Origin: Rhyacichthys aspro
Lineage: Eukaryota; Chordata; Actinopteri; Gobiiformes; Rhyacichthyidae
Direction: 5' to 3'
Assembly: GCA_036850595.1 (NCBI GenBank)
Contig: CM072152.1
Span: 2,251,640 to 2,315,639 of the forward strand
DNA length: 64,000 nucleotides
A model generated the notes under the pieces. The model worked only from the letters and a program-made list of their open reading frames with translations, did no database searches and was not told the origin of the DNA. Positions 22,401 to 34,259 of this stretch are shown piece by piece. The position numbers and the translations under genes were made by a program. The first letter of the stretch is position 1. Each line of letters begins with the position of its first letter.

Positions 22401-25400
22401 AAAAATAGATGCATAAAGCTCTTTTGCCTTTAATTGATACAATATATAGTTTATCAGTGGAAATAAAAGAGTAAAGAGTAAGGGAATGACATATAGGCAG
22501 CCAACCCAATTCGGGACTGGAACCTACTTCTTTCCTTTATTCTGGTTGTTCCCTGCTGCCTAAGCCATTGCAGTGCACCTCCATTCTCCCTTTTGTATAT
22601 ATTCTGCTATGTGCACACCTAAATTATCCCAGCTCATCAGTACATGACACTTATGTTGCTACTTACTTTTGCTTCTTTAAAGATGGAAACACTTCAGATG
22701 CCTCTTGTTAGAAATGCACCCTTTAGGATGAGGTGAGGTGTAAGAAAGACAGGAACAGTCCAATATGCAAAGTGAGCAGAAAAAGGGGCTTTCTACCTAC
22801 AGGATATGATGTTCAGTGATATCCTCTTGATATCGTGATATTTAAAGGTATAAATCAGTGGTGCTCACAACTAATCAAAAACACACATACAGTTTGCAGT
22901 GAATGGGTTTGTTGTAAATGTTGTTACTGTTAATAAAAACATATCTGAGTTCTGTCTTGTCCTGAAAAAAAAGATTTCTAATGAAGTATGTACATCTGCC
23001 AATGCAATCACAAGATTGACTTAATTAATGGCATTTTGTGATGTTTCTGTAGGGTGTGAAGGAGGTGACACTGCTGGGTCAGAATGTCAACAGCTACAGG
23101 GACACGTCCGAAGAACAGTTGTGCAGTTCTGATGTGACTCAGCTCAGTCGAGGCTTTAGGACGGTCTACAAAGCCAAACAGGGAGGCCTACGCTTCGCTG
23201 ACCTGTTGGACCGCGTTTCACTCATCGACCCTGACATGAGAATAAGATTCACCTCACCACATCCTAAGGACTTTCCTGATGAGGTAAATGTCACCAAATT
23301 TCAGATTCTTTTGTGTCATTCTGTCATTTTGTCACATTTCTCAACTAAATGCATAGATTTTGTTGCATTAGACTAATTTCAAAGAACACCACTGTTTTTG
23401 TAATGATGGTGAAATCCATTTTAATATTGTGTAATTTTCCCATAAAGTAAAATCACTTTTTTCTTTATACATGACCTAGAGCTTGAGCCAACTAATTTTT
23501 GCCCCTGCCTCCCAGAATGTCCCTGACTTAAAGCTCCATGCTTCTAACCTCCAACTCCATACAACAACATAACGATCAGCCTGCTTTTATTTTATTGTAA
23601 GAAGGAAATTTCCCCACTGCAAAAAACTTGTCCATTACATTAAAGTTTAGAGCCTACTTCAAACGTCTGGCTTAAGCTGAGCAATGTAATTCCGCAATTA
23701 TATTCAGCTGATTAATGATTGTGCAATATTGTAGCCAATATTTCTGTGCATTTCATTTTGCTTTCCTTTCTCTGTTCATGTTTTTCTTTTATTGGATGTT
23801 ACTCTGTGTGAACAGGCGACCTCTGGAATAAACACTTTATCAGTAGGATTTTTCACTGCCATTAACTGAATGTTTACAAGCTGTGTAGGCAATAGGAGCA
23901 TACTTTACTCTAATGGAAACAGTCCCCCTTCTATGTGATTTTCTAAATCTTGCTATTGCAGGCTGATCATTCTCAGCTGTTAAAATCCATGATAATAAAG
24001 CTTTGATGATCTCTTAAGGTCTTGTTTTTTCACAGATCATTCTCATTATAATTTGCTATTAACAATAATAATACAAAGAAGAATTTAGACAGAAATTAAA
24101 CAGTTTTCAGCAATTAAAAAAAAACAAAACACGGTGCACAAATACATAGCTCCTCTTACTTTTCCCTGGTCGGATTACACTTCTTGCTCTGTTTCCACAG
24201 GTTTTACAGCTGATTGCAGAACGAAAAAATATCTGTAAGCAGATCCATCTTCCAGCTCAGAGCGGGAGCAATCAAGTTCTTAAAGCAATGCGTCGTGGGT
24301 AAGACATGAGAACAACTGGTCAGATACACTCAATACATGATGTTTCAACAGGATTTTAACAATTATTATATATATATATATATATATATATGACCTCACA
24401 TTTAATGTTATCACAGCACATTGTGTGATAAGAAAAGTCTGTATTCATACAATTGCAGTTATCAAATGCAGTGAAAATTCAGTTTATTTAGTTTAAATTT
24501 ACACAGCCGTTGTAGTCTACATCTCAACCCACAAAAGAGATTTCAGCTTACCAGCTGTATTGAAAAGTTAAATTAAACTTCAGTTACATACTTTCTGCAT
24601 ATGAATATCTTTTGTAAATTGAGGTACCCATTTTCACTTGAAGGTACACTAGAGAGGCCTACCTGGAGCTTGTGGAGAACATTAAGAGAATCATTCCAGG
24701 TTAGCAAAAGAGACTTTTTTGATAAGTATATATAATAAAATAAGTTATCATGGTTTGGATTTGATTTAGACCTGCATTGGCGTGTTTTAGGGGTGAGTCT
24801 CAGCAGCGACTTCATCTCGGGCTTCTGCGGTGAGACTGAGAAGGACCACCAGCAAACCCTGTCTCTTATCCGTACCGTGGGCTACAACATTGGGTTCCTC
24901 TTTGCCTACAGTATGAGAAAGGTGACCTATGCATGAAGAGCTTCATAAATGTTTTGTGTTCTTTGGTTTAGTTATTGTAAACTTATTTTTTAATAATCAT
25001 GATTTGTAGAAAACCCACGCCTTCCACCGTTTGGAAGATGATGTTCCGTCTGATGTGAAACAGCGTCGTCTGGCCGAGTGTATCGACGTGTTCAGAGAAG
25101 AGGCAGAAAGGATCAATACTTTTCTCATTGGCTCCACACAGCTTGTCCTGGTCGAGGGGGTGAGGCAAAATATTATATTATATAATCACCCACCTACCTA
25201 CCTAGACCAAGAGTCAAGACCAAGGCCAATGTATTATACAGGTCACAGTTATAAATTTTAAACGCCACAAGTCCAGCCTTAGACCAAGTCCAAACTAATA
25301 GAGGATTAGTGTTTCGTGCGTAAAAAGTCCAGTCTCAAGTACTTCAACACTACTAATGATATTGCTCAAAGTTAACAAAGGTAACACTGAACAACCCCAT

Positions 25401-26228
25401 ATACTCTTAATAGTCCTGTGATACCATACTCTATGGTTTTTTTCAGGAAAGTAAAAGATCTGCTGAGGACCTGTGCGGGAGAACAGATGGAAATATGAAG
25501 GTGATTTTCCCAAAAGAGGATGTTTCTGTGGGCTCTGCAGGATTCAACAGTGCACCAATCAAGGCAGGAGACTATGTGCTGGTCCAGGTGGGCTCAGGTC
25601 ACACACATCAGGATGAATGATGTACACTGGGGTAATTATGAAGTGAAGTTCATGCATGATTCTCTACATCACCAGAACTTTACAGTAAATTTGCAATTAA
25701 ATCATCTGCACTTCAATCTCATGGTTTAGCCTCGTGAAGAACTGTGGCCCTACTCAACTTAAAAATCACAGTGACATTTCTTTAAGAAACTTCAGTTCAA
25801 AAGTGACTTCTTTGCTCTATAAAACTCATATAAAACAATTAGGTAGTTTGTGTCTATACCATTTTAATGAAATAATAATTTGAAAACAATGAAGAATTAT
25901 GTCATGAGCTCTCAAAATCTCTGTTAGCTCTGACAGTTAAATACACCTATCTCACCTATCTAAAGCTGGTAGGGTGTTTTGTCTTACCATGGCTTTAGGT
26001 TAGCTTCTAAATCCACATGAAGTTACTTTTTATTTAGAAACACTGTGTAGAGTTGAGTTGTTCTCTGAAATCATTAATTGGATGTTTTCTGTGCTGCAGA
26101 TACTGTCGGCCACCTCCCAGAGCCTGAGAGGGCGAGCCGTGGGTCACAGCTCACTGAGCGGTTCCACAGCCCATTGCCACATGGACAGGAGGGACACACT
26201 GCTTCAGACTCTGAATGAGCAGGGCTAG
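19437..26228 (+). CDS. cdk5rap1: Mitochondrial tRNA methylthiotransferase CDK5RAP1 (radical SAM), complete
   Basis: Thirteen plus-strand exons: 19437-19713, 20259-20362, 20443-20477, 21441-21541, 21616-21826, 21917-22037, 23053-23283, 24201-24298, 24644-24699, 24791-24921, 25010-25159, 25447-25587 and 26100-26228. They join to 1785 nt, 594 residues (human 601). The N-terminus is Arg/Cys-rich without acidic residues from 4 to 35, fitting a mitochondrial presequence. The MTTase N-domain has its three cluster cysteines, C100 (YGCQMNVND), C136 (LLTCSIR) and C174 (GILGCMAERL). The radical-SAM CxxxCxxC is C249/C253/C256 (MRGCDNMCSYC), followed by PFTRGRERSRP. A TRAM-type tail covers about 497-563. 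The enzyme converts i6A37 to ms2i6A37 in mitochondrial tRNAs using two [4Fe-4S] clusters. All introns are GT-AG except intron 6, which uses GC-AG (CAG/GCAAGT). Exon 3 is a 35-nt microexon. Intron 3 is largely a repeat, and intron 6 holds a SINE. A likely poly(A) signal is at 26330. Confidence 0.97.
20518..21415. mobile_element. hAT-like repeat filling cdk5rap1 intron 3
   Basis: The left edge CAGAGGTGTTTCTAGAC to GAGGGGCCC (20518-20550) and the right edge TTTGGGGCCCTAGGCAATTG (21373-21392) resemble the ends of the repeat at 1515-1990. Nearly the whole 963-bp intron is spanned. No transposase is seen. Class and borders are inferred from end similarity only. Confidence 0.4.
22388..22582 (-). mobile_element. 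tRNA-derived SINE (family A, copy 2)
   Basis: In the minus orientation it has a decayed head (GGTGCACTGCAATGGCTTAGG), a middle GTTCCAGTCCCGAATTGG recalling the B box, the conserved TGTCATTCCCTTACTCTTTA block, and a tail AATTAAAGGCAAAAGAGC ending in an oligo-A run (seen as T-rich on minus, A14 at 22390 on plus). The tail matches the copy at 6107. It lies in cdk5rap1 intron 6, antisense to the gene. Confidence 0.65.
24366..24391. repeat. (TA)n microsatellite in cdk5rap1 intron 8
   Basis: About thirteen TA units between exons 8 and 9 of cdk5rap1. Confidence 0.95.
25185..25350 (+). repeat. Dispersed repeat, copy 1 (paralogous to 45.56 kb)
   Basis: GACCAAGAGTCAAGACCAAG, then CCAGCCTTAGACCAAGTCCA and AACTAATAGAGGATTAGTGT, then GTCCAGTCTCAAGTAC. 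The same order of blocks occurs at 45,590-45,750 with about 75-80% similarity by eye. It lies in cdk5rap1 intron 11. The family is not recognised. Confidence 0.6.
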
Positions 26229-26329
26229 CTCTTTATTTATTCTTTATCAGACTTTCACGTTTTCAAAACAACACATTACTGACTGTGTACATTCAGAATA
26301 AGGTTGGTTATTAAGTAAATGCTGGTGAA

Positions 26330-26335
26330 AATAAA
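26330..26335 (+). terminator. Candidate cdk5rap1 poly(A) signal
   Basis: AATAAA lies 102 nt after the cdk5rap1 TAG. It is the first canonical hexamer on the plus strand after the stop, implying a short 3' UTR. Confidence 0.6.
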
Positions 26336-28460
26336 ACTTAAGCAGATGGAGTAAATTGCTCTTTGACTGATGTTTTACACAGAATTTGATTAATGTCAAG
26401 ACATTTTTATAAGACTCTATAGCAGTAAAACCTTGGATCAGCACATTTGCAGAACTGCACACTGAGCAAAGGCAGAAACTTTTGGAGGGATTTTTGCATA
26501 AAGTCAGCAGCAGAAAGTGCTGTGATCTGCTTAGGGAGATGCATGTTGCTTGAAATGGGGTTGTACAGATAGAAAATGCAGAATGTCATGACAGACTTCA
26601 TGAGCTCCCTTTCACAATTATGCAGGAAAATCATTCACCCTCTCCTCCTTATTCCAGTCAGGTGTTGCTAGTGACTGGAGCCTATCAACAACCAGCAACT
26701 AATATATAAACTTAAAACCTGAAAAGAATGATAACAGGTTGTTTAAATAACATGATTTGGACTTCAGTGACAGACCTTGGGCACAAATGTCGTGGCATTT
26801 CTTCAAATGTTGAAAATGTAACACCGGCCCAATCAACATGTAATTCTAAAGGAAATAGGAATTTAGAAATTCCAGGGTTAATGTCTCAGTATTTTGAGAT
26901 TGGTGTTATATCAACCCAATAAACTTCAAAAGTAACATAGACCTTCATCATTTAGACTTTTCACTTTTACAATAATTGAAAGTGGATATAAAGTACATGT
27001 TTAATTTGATTATGCAGTAAAGAGATGCATATAAATATTATTTTAGGAAATGTTAAGTCTAAAAATGGAAATAAAATCATGGCGCTACCATGTGCAGTAG
27101 AATACACGCATTTGACTAAAGCAAGCAACAATTTTCAGGACAAATTGCACATTGTGGGGAAGTTAGCCAATGTGGTCAAAGCAGGAAGCAGACTTCGTCA
27201 AGTCCATTTTTATTCCAAAAACAATTCACCATGGACAACGTAGCAAAATAATACAAATGTACAAAATAAACTGTTAGACTTAGCTTAACAGAACGTAACT
27301 CAACTGAGGGAAAACCCACATGTATAGGTTACCTCCCGGTAAGTATCACTATCTTTGACAGGTAAGTAATCATATCAGTATATATTTTCATATGCACAAT
27401 ACATATGTTACAGAACAGGGATAAACGCACTCCTTGCACTTTTATTGCAGTGTTTTGATTTAATATTGTGCTTTTATTCTGGAACTGTTTTTGCGAATGG
27501 TAGATGAGGGACACCAATGAGAAGGATGCCTTCTCTCCAGGCCACTCTTGGACCTTTTCGAATAGACTTTTATGCAACTGTACATTGCTCTGTGTCTTTA
27601 GTGTATTAACTGGTTTTAAGTATATCTGTGGCTTTTGACTGGGCTTATTGTTTCCTACTGTTCATTTAAAAGCATGTTCATATTGACAATGGCAAGTATA
27701 GGAACAGAGAAGAAGAGAAGATGGAAAATGTACATATTTCAAATCACTCACAGCACATTTTATCCTGTGAAAGCAGACACCAAATTTGTCATTGGATGGA
27801 TGGAACTCTCCGTGGCATCAGTGACCCTGAGGCCTTCTCTGTGCTACACAAACCTCTAGAGTACATGGTGTAAGGCTCATACTGATGTAACACATGATGA
27901 TCTGGACCAACATGGAGAAGACTGCTAAACCAGAGGGTCAAAGACAAAAATAAGCTTTGCTCATGTTCAGTGGATATTTTAAGAATATATTTACCCTCAG
28001 GCTTAAGTCAATAATAGGTGTGAAACAGTGGGTTAGCCGTCAATGGAATACTTTGAATTCTGCTCCACTGTGGCCCAAACTGCAGGAGGTAGACAGGCTT
28101 TAAATCTTTTAGACGCGTACATAAAATAGGTCTTTACTATGAAGGTTTTTGAAATAAGGTTCTAATCTAACATTCCAGCGTCCACTAGAGGCAGATCTGC
28201 ATAATTGAACAAAAACATGATGTAATGTTGGGAAGAAATCTGTACAGTTCCTTAAAATTTGATCATGTCACATTTATATTTTACATAATGCACTTCTATC
28301 TCACTCTTAATGTAGGTGAATTATTTTGTGCTCAATTATTTAGGTTTTAATATCACACTTGAGGATTTTGTTAGTAGAGAGGGACTGCTTTTACTTACAT
28401 TTATTTTTAAAAGGAACTGAAAGATCAGTAATTAATGTAATTTTGTACATGCAGTATTCA
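26336..28460. other. Intergenic DNA, no supported gene
   Basis: AT-rich sequence with only short, domain-free open frames (for example 27635-27859). No exon pairs with good splice signals and no recognisable transposon were found. Confidence 0.5.
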
Positions 28461-28462
28461 GT

Positions 28463-28507
28463 TGTACTGTAATGCCATGTCATCTAGTGACATGGCATTA
28501 CAGTACA
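28463..28507. repeat. 45-bp near-perfect palindrome
   Basis: Two perfect 20-nt arms (28463-28482 and 28488-28507; left arm TGTACTGTAATGCCATGTCA) surround a 5-nt loop, TCTAG. Pairing is too perfect for a typical animal pre-miRNA and the stem is short. It could be a fold-back element or a cruciform-prone site. Confidence 0.9.
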
Positions 28508-28874
28508 CAACATCTTCATATCATATCATAAGGGCACTTCAGCAAGAGCAAAAAAAAGCAACAATTATATAACTAGAATCTAGCTGCTATGCAGTAACCG
28601 TTGAAATGTACAAAAAAATGTTCTTGAAAGAACTGAGTCTGTAGCTCTGCCATTAGCCTGTACTAACTGAATCACCTGTAAAAAATAAGTTAACTTGGTT
28701 AAGAAAAAAAATGCGTGTTAAATAAAGACGTTAAGGCTTAATATTGTCCTAGTACCTGCTAGGCGTATATTTATCATGTAGTTGTCTTGGAGGAGGAGAC
28801 TCTGATTGTTAGTGTCTCTTTTGTCGTGCGGGGAAATGGGAGAGGTGAGGTACATTTTCATCAAACTTTTTCAT

Positions 28875-29290
28875 CACTTAAAAAGAGTTTCTCTAAACTT
28901 GAAGGCAGTTCATAAAAGTGTCTTTCCATGGCTAAGAATGTTGAGTCACAGTCTGAATACAGGATCAGAGGCCGCAATGGACTCTTTCAACTCAATTAGC
29001 AGCTGGGAAGAAGACAGATGCTCTGCTATGGCTTATGCATCTTGTTTGGAGGAAGGAAGAGGAAAAGCTGCAGAGATGAACTGCGTACCATTGTCCGTTA
29101 CTAGGTTCTCAAGTTCACCATAATGGCTGGAAAATGTAAGTAAAAGTAACTGTATAACATCCTATGTTGTGGCAGTACACAAAAAGCAAGTTCTGGCCAC
29201 TTTGAATAACAGTTAGTGTGATTGCAAAGTCAGGTACAGCAGTGTCAAGGCCAAGTTTTTCCATGGACCATCAGATGATCAGATTTTTCT
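28875..29290 (-). pseudogene. Degenerate Ty3/Gypsy-type integrase fragment
   Basis: On the minus strand, pieces of a retroelement integrase core appear in the correct order across several frames. MEKLGLDTA is near 29275, YSKWPELAF near 29210-29185, LVTDNGTQFIS near 29105-29075 (around a catalytic Asp), a decayed HSRASVFFPAAN and VERV segment near 29010-28980, and PWKDTFM at 28931-28911. At least three frameshifts and four stops break it, so it cannot be functional. No LTRs or other pol or gag domains were found close by. Integrases of this type insert LTR retrotransposon cDNA. Confidence 0.75.
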
Positions 29291-31295
29291 TCCTAGGTCA
29301 ATGAGGATGTAACTGAACAGCTTGTACTGGAGTAGTATGGTGTCTTGTCATTGTTTTAACTTGGTGAGGCACAGATTACACTTGTGTTACTATTGTAACA
29401 GCTTTATACAGTGTGGTTCAAGCAATGTGGGAGTTGGCAACATGCTCAATTAACCGGCCACGTATCATTTCATCCGTCCTGTCATTAAATCCACATTCTG
29501 AAGGAAGCTTATGTACATACTGTATAATAGTTTCATAATGTGCCTGTTTTGTCTTCTCTTTCCACAGCAACATTTAAAAATACAATTCTTTTGGCCAGTA
29601 ATGGCTAATGCATACGTGCCACCACATCATTCAGTCAACTTCAGTTTTTACATTGAATACCACAGTTAGTATTAATTCAAATTCAGTTAGGAATAAAAGT
29701 GGCCCCTGTGTAAACTCGTGTCTGAATAAAGTGAACAAGGACTATGCTTCTCTATTAAAACACTTCAATGAACAGTGACATAACACCAGAGAGTGGGTGT
29801 TAATTACAGAGACAAATATATTATGTGGTTGTAGCCTACTCACCTCTTGTGAAAGTTTGAGAATCTCTGCAGTCTGGCCATTGTGGCAGTGTTTTGTTTT
29901 TGGTTTTTTTCTTATGTGACACTGAAAAATCTACATAAAATATTGATTGTGCAGAAAAGTTACACTAATTTTTGTTTTTTACCCTAAAGAAAAAAAACCC
30001 AAAACAGTTAAAAACAGCTGTTTCAAGAGACACTGTTGTACACTTTTTGACCTACAGTGACATCTAGTGGCTAAATGGACACATGTATGAGTAAATAGAA
30101 CAGACCTGGTTCATCAGCTATTACATTATGACCACTGTGAGCTGATCATTAGCATTATTATAGTTACCATGGTAACTTGCAATAACTTGCATAATCGCAT
30201 ATTATGAGCAACTGAACATTTGTCGCCGATGTTAATGTAATGAAAGCAAAGGGATAGTGGGATAATTTTAAAGATTTCTTTGTTTGTGGTGAAAAGTCCA
30301 ATTTTAGGTTAGTTAGTGTTGACCACCAGCACAAAACCTGTTTCTGATCCAACTAATACAGAAGTAGGCTATAGCTACATAATGAGTGCAACTTGTTTTA
30401 AGTCAGAGAAACAAAGTTCATTTTCATTTTGTTTTGCCTCTCAGCAGTAGGTAGTGGGATTAACCACACACCAGCCGTCAGCAGCCTTTCTGTGGGGAAT
30501 CTCTCATGTTCTGCTGTGGGTCTTTCTGGGTGAAGTAGAGACTGTAAATCATCCAGTAAATGAATGTAGTTGTCAGTCAGACAGTACGTTGACAAGCATA
30601 ACTTGGACAAAATAGGCTCATAGTCTGATAGACTTCACCATGCAACCAAACAATTGTCTTTGTCTCTGATACATGCACACCAGGAAAGTACTGACTAAAT
30701 GTTGTCTCCGCTTCTGTATGAGGCAGTATGCTCTCTTTCAGCTCATGTTTGGCCTTTGTTCCAGCTGACCTTTTAGGCCACTCCCCACACAGTACAACTA
30801 CAATTCAGATTCACATTGATACCAGGCCAAACTATATCTTTAAAGTTAATTTCCCTGTTTCATGTCAAGAAACCGAGACAGTAACATTCATCCAATCAAA
30901 TTTGAACTGTCCAGAATAAATGACAAGTAATAAAATAATAGTAAGTGTTTATACCTAGTACAACTGTTTGGAGTTTTTATTTCCTTCAGAAAACACTAGC
31001 CTCACAACAAAAGCTTCATGGTAGTGACTGTTAGCTGGTACAGATGGTAATAAAAATGCTGAGGCTGTTGGAGTTAACGTGCCCCTCTGGATGTTTTGGG
31101 GGGTACTAGAGAGTTGGCAGTTTAAGTTTACACTGATTAATTTTGAAGTCTGCTAATACTTAGCATTCAAAGCTTTGTTTTACAAGAATTTCTTGTTTCT
31201 CTGTCTCAGTGTAAACCACATTTTTCATTCATCATTCTGTTCCTTCACTTGTACAGGCCGTCAGGAAAAGCTGATGAGACCTTGTGAGTGAGGCC
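29291..31295. other. Intergenic DNA, no supported gene
   Basis: No exon or named element is seen. A GACATCTAGTGGC motif at 30060 belongs to a class of short motifs scattered in fish repeats. Small open frames at 30164, 30398 and 30728 have no domains. Confidence 0.45.
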
Positions 31296-31424
31296 ATGCT
31301 GGAGCCGCTGAATGATGACGCTGACCTCAGGGAAATTCAAATGGAGGTTAAAGATGCTCTGGAGCTCCCTGACATGTTGAGTCTACAGAGGAGCAGCAGA
31401 CGAGGAGCAGACTGGTTCATTTAG
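31296..31424 (+). CDS. Short ORF (42 aa) inside an exon-like interval, function unknown
   Basis: ATG at 31296 to TAG at 31424. The translation is hydrophilic and acidic at the start (MLEPLNDDADLREIQMEVKD) and basic towards the end (SLQRSSRRGADWF). It sits between a good acceptor, CACTTGTACAG (ending about 31257), and a good donor, GAG/GTCAGT (at 31426-31427), and is GC-richer than its surroundings. I recognise no family. It may be an exon of an unannotated transcript, a relic of a lost gene, or chance. A real coding exon would more often read through the donor, so coding status is doubtful. Confidence 0.25.
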   Translation: MLEPLNDDADLREIQMEVKDALELPDMLSLQRSSRRGADWFI

Positions 31425-31429
31425 AGGTC

Positions 31430-33770
31430 AGTGTGAGCCCCATGCTTTCCTCTGCACCTGCTCCAAGGCTGGGTTTTAGTTTTTTTGCAATTCTGAACGT
31501 CTGGGCTCACACCATAACAACTGCATCACGATTAATCCACCATCTTTATTGTAGAAGTTTATTTCTGTATTTGGCGGAATCTGGCTAGACTATGATACAT
31601 TTCTATGATACATGATTGTTCACAGGGCTTTTCTAGTTGCAGATCCAAACTGACACATACAATAAAATCTGCTACTGCGCAGTAAATGAGGTGAATAGCT
31701 TGTATTTCTGAGCTGTAGAAAAAAAAGCCTTGCTTTTCTGGGATCTGCAGGAAATCCCCCTCATAGTTGTGTTTGTGTGCCCTTCAGGGCCTTTGCTCTG
31801 TTCACACAAAGATCCCTTTCATTCTGGCCACTGAAAAGATCTTTAATTTCTCACTTATTGGAGGTTAAGTCTGTAGCTACACTAAAATGGTAAACACAAC
31901 AAACTTACCAGAGTGGAATTGTATTCTGAGGGGAGGGCTTTGTCAGTTTGTCCAAGTCCAGTGTGACGTTTGCATCAGAGTTGAAGAGTATACAATACAA
32001 GACAATAATAAAGAAGCTCTTCCCTTCAGATTACCTGAGATGTAAGGCATATACTAATCCCACACAGATCTAATAGTTTTAATGAGGTCCTAATTCCATG
32101 TGTATATAACTCTGGCTCCACCATGTGGTGCTATGTGTCATTCTGTACATGTCTAGGAGACAGTTAGTTCTTAGTCACTTAGTTCTAAGCAAAAATTAAA
32201 ATGTAGCTTGAAACCATTAGCTGCTGCAGCCTAAATAGATGGACATTGAACCACTCATTAATGTTTTCTACCCACTCACTGACAGCACGTGTGTAGCCAG
32301 TCAGATGCTATCTGCCAAATTTATCTTGTTTTGGCAGAATTGCTATTGTTGGAGGCAAATGCCCTTTTACCTTTTGTCCAAACTGTACTTTACTGAAGTA
32401 GATACAGCAGGCTTTTACTCCACTACATTTCACAGCAAATATCTGTACTTTCTACTCCAGTACAAATTTTGCTTTCAATAAAGATTTGCATGTTCTGAGC
32501 TTGTGAAACACATGAATGCATGATGCACAAAACATGAGGCTAAGTGCATTCAAAAGTTCTGTCACAAACCATGAGAACAGCATACACACATTCTCTCCTT
32601 TCTCCACCTATGTTAACTTGTGTATTATGAAATAGTCCAAGGGCAGAGGTGCTGGAGACGCTCTGACAGTCCAATAATGGGAGGACACAGATGGCCTACA
32701 GCACCCTGTGGTCACACTGTGGGTAGACTCATTACTCTTTCCTTGAGACGGGCCTCAAGGACGTCCCTCCACTTACCTCCAGGAGCACACAGTATTTTTC
32801 ATAAATGCACTGTTTAGAGCAATCCATACACAACTCCCTGTAAACAGCAGAATGTGGACATTTTAAACAAGGTGATCCATTCAGGACATAATCCCTTTCA
32901 TGCGTGCAGTATCCCCCAGGTTTCTTCCAGAGGGGCTGCATGCAAGAACACATTTTTTTTTTTTTTACCCATTAGTAACATAACCTCCAAGTAAGCATCT
33001 TGCAAGACCAATATCCACAGAACCTCTAGAAGGGCTTGAGGAGGGGATGTGTTCATTGAACACAATTTATCTTAACCTGTAGCAGCAGGTTTTGGACACA
33101 AAGGATGTAAAGGATTGGACCAGACATGAATACATAAAGGCCCTGTCACATGACTCCTCTGAGGAAGACTGCAAGTTAGCAATTTATCAATAAGGTCCAT
33201 AGGCTTGTGGCAAAAATAAGTTTTTAGTTGTTTTAATTGTTTTTAAGTGCAGGTTTAGTTGGACTAGTATAACACTGAAAATAATCCTGAGTTCTGGCCT
33301 GAGGTTTTGGCTGACATACTCCTGACATGTTCTGCATAAATAAACACAAATCTTGATTTTCCAAGATGTAATTCCTCTGTCTGTCATTGTCCAAAGACTG
33401 CATGAGAATGCATGCATGAGGGTAGGGTAGAGGCTCTGTTGCCTACTGAAGCTAAGCCTTTTTGAATTTTGGATGGTTGATGTAGTAGTGCCACTCCAGA
33501 TTGTTTGGGGGTTTTGTTCTTGATTTATATCATGCATGTACACTTGTACCTTCCCAGTCTAGACAGTAAATAACAGTTTCTGCTTTCTTCCATGAAGACC
33601 CTGTCATGCTAGCTAAAGTTACTTGGCATGCAGCCATTTAATGGCATTTGCAACAGTTAGTGATAGTATCTTATTGGTCGAGTCGATGGCCCAAGGGCTC
33701 ATCATATGAAAAACATTTATTTCTAATTTTGTACGCGTTTATTTTTTCTTTGATTTTGAGATCTACTGGC
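31430..33770. other. Intergenic DNA, no supported gene
   Basis: Only short open frames without domains, including a 118-codon minus frame at 33187-33543. There is an oligo-T run at 32951-32966. No element could be named. Confidence 0.45.
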
Positions 33771-33775
33771 CAAGA

Positions 33776-33843
33776 GAAGATGCTTGGCAGAATCATCAAA
33801 CACTTAAAGCTTTGTATTGACATGCTTCCTCCCACTGAAGATG
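33776..33843 (+). repeat. Local duplication, copy 1
   Basis: TGCTTGGCAGAATCATCAAA, then TAGCTTTG-like spacing, then TGACATGCTTCCTCCCACTG. The same order recurs about 480 bp downstream (34260-34327), including a 19-base exact block GACATGCTTCCTCCCACTG. Confidence 0.8.
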
Positions 33844-34259
33844 AATGGAATGCTAAACCCATGTATCCCTCCAACAGTCATTAATTAATAATTGTACTAG
33901 CCTTCCTGGGGATTTCTTTATATATATATCAAGACTTTTTTTAAAATTATAACTGGTAAATATAATGCATTTTGAATCTTTCATTGTATTCAAAGATTGA
34001 CATATGATAGGCCTCTCTGTATACGCTGCTGAGGAACTATGTAGGTCAGTTCAAGTAACACATGTCATTTTCTGATGTCTCCATGGAAATCAGAACCGCT
34101 TCCCATGTTTCTGCCTGCAGTGACTTTCACTCAAATTTAACTTAGCACATTTTGTACTCTTTTCCAAGAGACTGTTTGCATTGTTGATAAAGTGAATTGA
34201 GTCCTAAACCTGAATGTACAGTGAAGAGCACAGCAGTAACAAAAATATAGTGGAATTAG

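Noticed and set aside
24644..25159. Retained-intron or alternative frames inside cdk5rap1 (for example 25031-25261)
   Set aside because: These are read-throughs of true exons into introns; the protein continues properly only with the listed splice sites.
28463..28507. microRNA precursor
   Set aside because: The stem is perfect and only 20 bp with a 5-nt loop, unlike the longer, imperfect stems of animal pre-miRNAs.
33187..33543. 118-codon minus-strand open frame
   Set aside because: No similarity to any family I know, no signal peptide or repeats, and no supporting gene structure.
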